From positions 1-12,555 of the forward strand of contig DVHY01000207.1 of NCBI GenBank assembly GCA_018711755.1: a stretch of DNA of 12,555 nt, in the 5' to 3' direction. A model generated the notes under the pieces. The model did not search any database, was not told the DNA's origin, and was given only the letters and a program-made list of their open reading frames with translations. Numbering within the stretch: the first letter of the stretch is position 1; each line of letters begins with the position of its first letter. Shown piece by piece: positions 7,187-12,555 of this stretch. This DNA comes from Candidatus Limivicinus faecipullorum. GTDB lineage: Bacteria > Bacillota > Clostridia > Oscillospirales > Oscillospiraceae. The position numbers and the translations under genes are program-made.

Positions 7187-7236
7187 GGAAAATTTATTTA
7201 AAGGCCGGGGCTTTTCGGGCAAAAACAGGAAAATTG

Positions 7237-7266
7237 TTGGCAATATCCATTGCTCTTTGATATAAT
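7237..7266 (+). promoter_or_regulatory. Promoter of the 135-aa protein-greA operon
   Basis: TTGGCA (7237-7242) and a perfect TATAAT (7261-7266) are separated by 18 nt. A second TATAAT at 7272-7277 pairs with TTGCTC (7250-7255, 16 nt), so two overlapping promoters are possible. The leader before ATG 7305 is about 30 nt. Confidence 0.72.
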
Positions 7267-7304
7267 AAGAGTATAATATATCCGGTCAGCAAGGAGGCGT
7301 TAGC

Positions 7305-7712
7305 ATGAATATAGAGCTGAGCGAAAAAGAGTTCAGGCGTTTGCTTGACATGGTATATATAGGCAACTGGATATTGAATTCTACCCGGGGCGACGACCGC
7401 TTTGAGGACTATGACCTTCTGCAGGAGAAGCTGTTCGCCCTGTGTCCCGGCCACGGCATGCGCTCCCTGGTGGAGACCTGGCAGGGCCACATTTTCCCCT
7501 CCCGGGCCTATGAGGACGGGGGCATACACGAGGCCATAGCCGATTACGAGGACGCCGTGTTCTATAACATCCTGGCGGAGGAGCTGGCCCGGCGGGACCT
7601 GGGCCTGGAAAACAGCGACCCGGAGGACTTCACCCAGCTCCAGGAGCGGATGGAGGAGTACATGGACGAATTCGATAAAAACGGTCTGAATACCATTAAT
7701 ATTGATATTTGA
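7305..7712 (+). CDS. Hypothetical acidic protein, 135 aa
   Basis: I cannot name this family. ATG 7305 has a textbook AAGGAGG at 7291-7297 with 7-nt spacing, and a strong promoter precedes it. The protein is acidic, soluble and probably all-helical. The best-marked segment is LLDMVYIGNWILNSTR (13-28), which resembles a GNW-x-x-N pattern that I associate loosely with uncharacterised Firmicutes proteins. The last 40 residues (EENSDPEDF-like, then LQERMEEYMDEF) are strongly Glu/Asp-rich and likely a helix. No catalytic motif, signal peptide or membrane segment is visible. The greA-like gene begins 14 nt after its stop, so the two are co-transcribed and a role near transcription or general stress is a guess from context. 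The ATT codons near its 3' end (three of the last seven codons) differ from neighbouring genes. Confidence 0.88.
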   Translation: MNIELSEKEFRRLLDMVYIGNWILNSTRGDDRFEDYDLLQEKLFALCPGHGMRSLVETWQGHIFPSRAYEDGGIHEAIADYEDAVFYNILAEELARRDLGLENSDPEDFTQLQERMEEYMDEFDKNGLNTINIDI

Positions 7713-7726
7713 CGGGGACTGGAAAA

Positions 7727-8230
7727 ATGCATGACGAATTGACAAAAGAGGATATAAAAAAGATGCGCCAGGAGCTGGATTACCGGCGGCTGGAGCTGAT
7801 GCCCGGGCTCATCGAGGAGGTCAAGCGCACCAGGGCCTTCGGCGACCTGAGCGAGAACTTTGAGTACAAGGCCGCAAAGCAGGCCCAGAACAAGAACCGC
7901 AGCCGTATCCGCTATCTGGAGGGCATGATAAAATCCGCCAAGATAATCGACGACGATTCCGCCGAGGATGAGGTGGGGCTCTTCGACAAGGTGGAGATAT
8001 ACATGCCCGAGGACGACGAGACCGAGGTGATACAGGTGGTCACCACCGTGCGCTGCGACCCCAGAAAGGGCCTTATAAGCAAGGAGTCCCCCTTCGGCCG
8101 CCAAGTGCTGGGGAAAAAGGTGGGGGATGAATTTACCGTCCAGGTCAACGACAGCTATTCCTATAAAGCCCGGATCCGCTCCATCACCAAAATGAAGGAC
8201 GACGGCTCCGCCCCTCTTCTGGAGTACTGA
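7727..8230 (+). CDS. greA: GreA-family transcription elongation factor, 167 aa
   Basis: GreA-type factors insert a coiled coil into the secondary channel of RNA polymerase and stimulate cleavage of backtracked RNA. Residues 1-75 form the antiparallel coiled coil, whose tip AFGDLSENFEY (37-47) keeps the two acidic residues that place Mg2+ (Asp40 and Glu43, matching E. coli Asp41 and Glu44). Residues 85-160 are the FKBP-like C-terminal domain, with KESPFGRQVLGKKVGDEFTV (119-138) corresponding to the S-P-I-A-x-A-L-I-G-K block. The family also includes paralogues (GreB, Gfh1, Rnk); the intact acidic tip favours a true cleavage factor, though the C-terminal domain is more divergent than in standard GreA. 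The start is ATG 7727; the site upstream (GGGGACTGGA) is weak, which suggests coupling to the preceding gene 14 nt away. An in-frame TTG at 7709 lacks a binding site. Confidence 0.9.
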   Translation: MHDELTKEDIKKMRQELDYRRLELMPGLIEEVKRTRAFGDLSENFEYKAAKQAQNKNRSRIRYLEGMIKSAKIIDDDSAEDEVGLFDKVEIYMPEDDETEVIQVVTTVRCDPRKGLISKESPFGRQVLGKKVGDEFTVQVNDSYSYKARIRSITKMKDDGSAPLLEY

Positions 8231-8246
8231 GTCTCCCAGAACAGTC

Positions 8247-8288
8247 AAAATACCTCCCGCCCGGAGAAAACCGGGCGGGAGGTATTTT
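8247..8288. terminator. Bidirectional intrinsic terminator between greA and the secreted protein gene
   Basis: A perfect 18-bp stem AAAATACCTCCCGCCCGG (8247-8264) pairs with 8271-8288 around an AGAAAA loop. It ends in TATTTT on the plus strand and the same on the minus strand, so it can stop transcription of both convergent genes. Confidence 0.9.
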
Positions 8289-8327
8289 AATGCAAAGGCT
8301 GGTTAAGTAAGGCGCTCTGAGCCCCTA

Positions 8328-11300
8328 TCAGAGGAAGGGGTCCACCGTGCCGCCGCCGGGCAAAAGCTCCTGGCCGCCGCCGTAGGAGGGCTCAGGGGAG
8401 AGCTGGCCGCCGGGTATTGCTGCCTGGCCGCCGTGGATGCCCGGGTCTACGTATACCAGGATGCTCACGTCCAGAGACACGCCGTAAGAGTTGTTCACTT
8501 CCTGGGGCAGGGAGGCGGTGCCTGTGACGGTGAGCACCTGGGCCCCCTGGACCTGGCTGTCATAGGCCATATACTCCACGTCCCACCAGACTCTGGCCTT
8601 GTACTGGCTTCTGATACCGAGGGTGTTTACAAGCTCCAGCTCCGTGGGCAGGGCCGCCGCCACGTTGCTGAATACGTCGCCGTCGGCGCTCACGTGTACG
8701 CTCTCCGGCTCCACAAAGGCCTGAAGCTCCTCATTGAGCAGGGTAAAGGATATGACGCCCTCCGCACCCCTGTAATTGACCGTGGGCTCCACGCTGGCTT
8801 TCACGTACCAGAGCCCGGGGGCATTGTTCACATCCCAGGGCCCGAAGGGGCCGTCGGGGTTCTGGCTGTAGCTGAAGCTGACGCTGCCGTAGGCGGACTG
8901 AGCACTGGGCATGGGCTCCGAGCCGTAGGCCACATCGCCGCAGGAGAAGCCATAAACATCGTTTCCGGCCACATCCACCGTGAGCAGGCCCTCCACGAAG
9001 TTGAGCACATAGTTGCTGCTGTAACCCTCGGCCAGGGCCAGGCTGCCCTGGTGGATGCGGTAGGAGCCCACATCCTCCCCATAGTCCCTCTCCGGCTGGC
9101 CGGTGAGAGCGGGAAGCTGGGCCTCATCGCAGCTGTAGCTGAGCACCGGGTCGAATTCCCCGTATATCTTATGCAGGGAGTCGGCCTTCACGGTGATGGT
9201 CCTGGGCTGTATGCTCCAGATTAGGTAGTTGCCCTCGGCGCCGTCCAGACTGTAGTTGGGGTCGTCCAGGGCGGTGACCCAGGCGGCATAGTCCCCGGCG
9301 TCCGCGGCGGCGGAGCCCTCATAGCCGGTGCAGCTCACGCTGTCTCCCGCCAGGGCGTTGGCCACATAGGCGGAGACCTGCTGCTGGGCGCCGCTGTAGA
9401 CCAGAGGCTGGCTGTAATCCCAGGCGATCTGAGCGGTAAGGGGATAGATGACACAGTCGGAGACCAGGCAGGCCTTCGGGGCCTGATAGTACTGGGCGTA
9501 CTCGCCCAGGTCATAGCTGACGGTGACGGTCTTGCCGTAGCCGGCGTTCTTGTCCTCGTAACGGGCCGTGGCCTGGACGGGGATGCTGCCCTCGTCCTCA
9601 GGGCGGAAGCCGGATATGGTGCCGGGGGAGAGGAGCTGGGCGGCGTCGCTGCCGTCATAGGTCTTTTCCGTGAGCACCTCAGGCTGGGTCTCCAGATAGA
9701 GGAGCCGCTTGCCGGCGGTAAAGGAGGCGCTGGCGGAGACATTGCCGTATACGCCGTTGCCCGCCTTGGTGGCGGTGACGGTGAACTCGCCTGTGCCGGT
9801 GACGTATACGTCTCCCGTGTCGGCGTTCACCACGGCGCAGTCGCCGGAGCTGAGCTGCCAGCTGACGGGCCCGTCCCCGGAGCCCCCGGAGACGGAGAGG
9901 GTGAAGGCCTGGCCGTAGCAGACGGTCTCGGGCAGGCCCTCTATGGAGAGGGACTGCTGGCTGCCCTGGCTTATCTCAAAGTCCCAGGAGCTGTCGCTGA
10001 GGCCCTGGGCGCCTTCATAGCTGTCGTTCTCTTGTACGTCTATGTATATGCTGTAGCTGCCGGGCTGGCTGGGTATCTCATAGCTCTCGCTGCCGTCCTG
10101 GGATCGGACATACCTCACGGCAATGTCCATACCCTGGGGGGAGGAGAGGAGCACCGGGGTCTTGCCGCTGCCGTCGTAGCTGAAGCTGCGCTCCTGGGTG
10201 AAGACGAAATCGGAGATGTTGGGAGCTCTGCGCCCCACCTCCACGGTGCAGCTGGCCACGAAGCCGGACTCGGTCTCCACGCTGAGCTTGGCGGTGCCGG
10301 CGGAAAGGCCGGTAATACGGCCGTCGGAATCCAGAGAGATGACGTCCTCGTCGTCGCAGGTCCAGACAAGGCCGCTGGTGTCGCTGTTGGCAGGCTCGGC
10401 CGTGATGCCGGGCATGCGGCTCTCACCCACTGCCAGCTCCAGAGTCTCCGCCAGGCTGACGGACTGGGCGGGCTGGGTCCTCCACTGGGCGTAGAGGGTG
10501 ACGCTGCCCCCGTTTTCCCCGCAGAGATTGCATACGCTGTCCCGGTCTGCATATTCCACAGGCCCCTGGGGGCTGAGGCTCCAGCCGTCGAAGACATAGC
10601 CCTCCCGGGTAAAGCTGCACTCCGCCAGCTTGAAGGGCACGGTGTAGCGGCAGGCCTGGGCCTCCATTGAGCCGCTGCCGCCGTTGGGATCAAAAATCAC
10701 GCTGTAGTTGTTGAACTCATAGTTGGCGGAGAGGGTCTTGTCGAAAGTGACCACGTCGCTCTCGCTGACCCGGCGGCCGCTGTAATCCCAGTAGGTGAAG
10801 GTGTAACCCTCTTTTACCGGCACGGGCAGAGATCCCAGGGCCTCTCCGTTGGTGTACATCCTGAAGCTCTCGTCCACCGTGCCGCCCTTGGCGTCGAAGT
10901 CCACCCGGCAGGCCAGGGAGAACTTGAGCTGTCCGCTCTCGCCCATGATGACGCCGAAGTCGTCGATGTTGCTTATAAAGCAGTCCTCCAGGGACTGGGG
11001 AGCCTGAGAGGCGTCCCGGGTGAAGCTGCTGTCGTCGGTGTACTCAAGGCTGATGCCGATGCAGCTGTCGGGATTCAGGGCGCTGACGGACAGGGTCTCC
11101 GCGCTGTGGAGATAGAGATTGGGGCCGCGGCTGCTGCACAGGTTGCCGTCGATGTCCATGGTGCCGGAGAAACTCAGGTTCTCCAGCTCGTTGACGTATA
11201 CGCCGCCCCCGTCCAGGGCGCTGTTGCCGCTCACTCTGTCGCCGGACAGCTCCACGTCGATGAAGCTGTTGCCCTGAAGGAAAATGCCGCCGCCGTTATT

Positions 11301-12392
11301 CACGGCGCTGTTGTCCTGGATGCTGCAATTGGATATGAGCTTGCTCACATCCCTTGTAAAGGCAAAGCTGATGTATATGCCGCCGCCGTCGCCGGAAGCG
11401 GAGTTGTCATTTATCTCTCCGCCCAGTATCTGGAATACTCCCACGCCGGTGGAGGCTATGCCGCCGCCGTTGACGGCGCTGTTGCCGGATATCTCTCCGC
11501 CCTCCATGACGAAGTCGGAGGCGGGGGTGCCGCCGCTGACGCAGATGCCGCCGCCGGAATTGGCCGCGGTGTTGTCCTTTATCTCCACGCCGGCGCCCAT
11601 GGTGAAGCCGGCATACTCGTCCACATATACTCCGCCGCCGCAGGCGTGGGGAGCCGTGACCTCATTGCCGGAGACGCTGCCGCTGAGCATATCCATCCGG
11701 CAGTTCTTGATGTATATGCCGCCGCCGTGGCCGGCGGAGCCGTTGTCCAGGATATCCACGGCGGAGAGGATTATCTCGTCCTCCCTGTCTGCCTCGGCGT
11801 AGATGCCCGCTCCGTTGTATTCACAGTTGTTGTCCTCTATCCGGCAGGAACTGATGTCTGCCGGGCATCTCAGATATATGCCGCCGCCGGACTTGGCGCT
11901 GTTTTCCCGGAGCTCGCCCCCCTGGATGCTTATGGATGCGCTGCCGGCGCCAAAGATACCGCCGCCCCTGGTGGCCTGGTTGCCGGAGACGCAGCCGCCC
12001 TCCATGGTCAGGGAGGCGTTTTCGCCCACATAGATGCCGCCGCCCTCAGTGGAGCTGCCGCCGCTGATGCAGCCTGTGGAGCAGCAGTCGCAGAGGCGGA
12101 GGCTGGCGCCCTCGGAGACGGTGATCACGCTGCCGGTGCCGGTGCCGGTGACGCTGTGGCCGTTGAGGCACAGCTCCACCTGGCCCTTTATAACTATGTC
12201 TCCCGACAGGTCATCCCGCAGGTAGTACTTGCCGTTTTCCAGAGTCTTCCTGTTGCCGGAGCCCACGGAAGTCCAGCCCTCGTGGCCGCCGTGGCCAAGA
12301 GCCATAGCGCAGGGAGAAAGACAGAAAAAAATCAGGACAAGGGCCAAGGCCGCTGCCGCCATGCTTATCGATCTGTAAACTGTTCTCTTCAT
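8328..12392 (-). CDS. Secreted multidomain beta-helix/Ig-like surface protein, 1354 aa
   Basis: This is probably an adhesin-like extracellular protein; the ligand is unknown. Residues 1-31 are a Sec signal peptide (KR, hydrophobic 11-27, cleavage after AMA). A cap with LCLNGHS (74-80) and LCDCC (100-104) leads into a right-handed beta-helix (110-420) with eleven GGGI/GGGV rungs. Then follow two InlB-type (Flg_new-like) repeats (about 495-560 and 563-638; EGYTFTYWD, EGYVFDGWS), a Big_2-like Ig domain (644-720; ITGLSAGTAKLSV), then MBG/YDG-like modules (about 725-1220; KTYDGSD, PRTITVKADSLHKIYGE, YVLNFVEGLLTV), an Ig-like domain (1221-1317; LTVTGTASLPQEV) and a Gly/Pro tail. There is no LPxTG with membrane helix, SLH, GW or choline-binding repeat, so the anchoring mode is unclear or the protein is released. 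ATG 12392 follows GGAG by 8 nt; an in-frame start at 12458 would place a non-signal extension first. It is monocistronic. Confidence 0.92.
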   Translation of the reverse strand: MKRTVYRSISMAAAALALVLIFFCLSPCAMALGHGGHEGWTSVGSGNRKTLENGKYYLRDDLSGDIVIKGQVELCLNGHSVTGTGTGSVITVSEGASLRLCDCCSTGCISGGSSTEGGGIYVGENASLTMEGGCVSGNQATRGGGIFGAGSASISIQGGELRENSAKSGGGIYLRCPADISSCRIEDNNCEYNGAGIYAEADREDEIILSAVDILDNGSAGHGGGIYIKNCRMDMLSGSVSGNEVTAPHACGGGVYVDEYAGFTMGAGVEIKDNTAANSGGGICVSGGTPASDFVMEGGEISGNSAVNGGGIASTGVGVFQILGGEINDNSASGDGGGIYISFAFTRDVSKLISNCSIQDNSAVNNGGGIFLQGNSFIDVELSGDRVSGNSALDGGGVYVNELENLSFSGTMDIDGNLCSSRGPNLYLHSAETLSVSALNPDSCIGISLEYTDDSSFTRDASQAPQSLEDCFISNIDDFGVIMGESGQLKFSLACRVDFDAKGGTVDESFRMYTNGEALGSLPVPVKEGYTFTYWDYSGRRVSESDVVTFDKTLSANYEFNNYSVIFDPNGGSGSMEAQACRYTVPFKLAECSFTREGYVFDGWSLSPQGPVEYADRDSVCNLCGENGGSVTLYAQWRTQPAQSVSLAETLELAVGESRMPGITAEPANSDTSGLVWTCDDEDVISLDSDGRITGLSAGTAKLSVETESGFVASCTVEVGRRAPNISDFVFTQERSFSYDGSGKTPVLLSSPQGMDIAVRYVRSQDGSESYEIPSQPGSYSIYIDVQENDSYEGAQGLSDSSWDFEISQGSQQSLSIEGLPETVCYGQAFTLSVSGGSGDGPVSWQLSSGDCAVVNADTGDVYVTGTGEFTVTATKAGNGVYGNVSASASFTAGKRLLYLETQPEVLTEKTYDGSDAAQLLSPGTISGFRPEDEGSIPVQATARYEDKNAGYGKTVTVSYDLGEYAQYYQAPKACLVSDCVIYPLTAQIAWDYSQPLVYSGAQQQVSAYVANALAGDSVSCTGYEGSAAADAGDYAAWVTALDDPNYSLDGAEGNYLIWSIQPRTITVKADSLHKIYGEFDPVLSYSCDEAQLPALTGQPERDYGEDVGSYRIHQGSLALAEGYSSNYVLNFVEGLLTVDVAGNDVYGFSCGDVAYGSEPMPSAQSAYGSVSFSYSQNPDGPFGPWDVNNAPGLWYVKASVEPTVNYRGAEGVISFTLLNEELQAFVEPESVHVSADGDVFSNVAAALPTELELVNTLGIRSQYKARVWWDVEYMAYDSQVQGAQVLTVTGTASLPQEVNNSYGVSLDVSILVYVDPGIHGGQAAIPGGQLSPEPSYGGGQELLPGGGTVDPFL
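11133..12065 (-). repeat. Tandem beta-helix rung repeats within the secreted protein gene
   Basis: Eleven copies of a degenerate unit of 25-31 codons encode the pattern [SD]-G/D-N-[ST]-A-x-x-G-G-G-[IV]-Y-[VIL]. The Gly triplets begin at residues 117, 143, 169, 194 (GAGI), 223, 252, 280, 309, 336, 367 and 395. At DNA level the plus strand shows recurrent ATGCCGCCGCC. A twelfth, decayed unit (DGNLCSSRGPNLY, 415-427) closes the ladder. Units differ enough that they are coding repeats rather than recent DNA duplications. Confidence 0.9.
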
Positions 12393-12432
12393 GTCTCTCT
12401 CTCCAAGCCCCAATGAAATAAGCAAAAAATAA

Positions 12433-12471
12433 AACACTTTACATATAATCGTTGACATAATCTTAAGTGTT
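12433..12471. promoter_or_regulatory. Possible operator-like inverted repeat in the leader of the secreted protein gene
   Basis: AACACTT (12433-12439) and AAGTGTT (12465-12471) are perfect inverted repeats 25 nt apart, enclosing two near-direct copies of ACAT(AT)AATC. The element would fall in the transcribed leader between the promoter and the ribosome binding site. It could bind a regulator or be chance in an AT-rich stretch. Confidence 0.25.
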
Positions 12472-12480
12472 ATTAATTAT
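12452..12480 (+). promoter_or_regulatory. Possible divergent promoter reading off the right edge
   Basis: A consensus TTGACA (12452-12457) is followed 17 nt later by AATTAT (12475-12480, four of six matches). No gene start is visible before the window ends, so this would serve a gene outside. It overlaps the -10 box of the opposite promoter. Confidence 0.25.
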
Positions 12481-12504
12481 AGAGTCGACATAACGCATAA
12501 GCAA
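12476..12504 (-). promoter_or_regulatory. Promoter of the secreted protein gene
   Basis: On the minus strand, TTGCTT (12499-12504) and a perfect TATAAT (12476-12481) are 17 nt apart. Transcription would begin near 12469, giving a leader of about 77 nt before the ATG at 12392. The region around it is AT-rich, unlike the coding DNA. Confidence 0.65.
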
Positions 12505-12555
12505 GGACTTTCTTTTGTAATTTTCTGTAGTATTCTGCAATATACGACTGTTTGG

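Noticed and set aside
8328..8360. LLPGGG near the C-terminus of the secreted protein as a sortase motif
   Set aside because: Position four is Gly, not Thr, and there is no hydrophobic helix or basic tail after it; the protein ends ten residues later.
11199..12044. Regularly spaced ATGCCGCCGCC words, resembling a CRISPR array or minisatellite
   Set aside because: The spacing is 25-31 codons and the words encode the Gly-Gly-Gly-Ile rungs of one beta-helix on the minus strand. Intervening sequence is coding and related from unit to unit, unlike CRISPR spacers.
12291..12320. Lipobox (LSPC) in the signal peptide of the secreted protein
   Set aside because: Pro directly before Cys does not fit the lipobox, and AMA a few residues later gives a good signal peptidase I site.

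Overview
The window looks like a core chromosomal segment of a GC-rich Gram-positive anaerobe, most likely a gut member of the Clostridia (Oscillospiraceae/Ruminococcaceae-like). This placement is inferred from strong AGGAGG-type ribosome binding sites, sigma-A-like promoters in short AT-rich gaps, the Firmicutes pairing of a DUF1934 (YwiB-like) protein with ArgS, and a large secreted protein built from beta-helix, InlB-type, Ig-like and MBG/YDG-like modules. There is no rRNA, tRNA, transposase, integrase or CRISPR array, and I see no mobile-element boundary.

Layout, left to right. (1) 1-123 holds only a hairpin that follows the minus-strand gene at 124-759, which encodes an unrecognised helical protein. 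It diverges from a small XRE-type HTH regulator at 935-1168. (2) After a bidirectional hairpin come pncB (nicotinate phosphoribosyltransferase, minus, 1290-2750) and a divergent galactokinase-like GHMP kinase (plus, 2951-4030). (3) After a perfect 26-bp hairpin comes a minus-strand operon, transcribed murI (7107-6304), then DUF1934 (6283-5834), then argS (5841-4105), with a 20-nt gap and an 8-nt overlap. (4) Divergent from murI is a two-gene plus operon: an unknown 135-residue acidic protein (7305-7712) and a GreA-family transcript cleavage factor (7727-8230). (5) Past another bidirectional hairpin, a 1354-residue secreted protein fills 8328-12392 on the minus strand. Its promoter lies near the right edge.

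The genes alternate between divergent promoter regions (760-934, 2751-2950, 7108-7304, 12393-12555) and convergent junctions, each served by one hairpin usable from both sides. Most functions are housekeeping: NAD salvage, peptidoglycan precursor supply, arginyl-tRNA charging and transcription elongation. The points most worth a second look are the galactokinase homologue, which has Ser where the catalytic Asp is expected; the secreted beta-helix protein, which has no recognisable wall anchor; and the two uncharacterised proteins. I found no convincing novel multi-gene defence or biosynthetic system.
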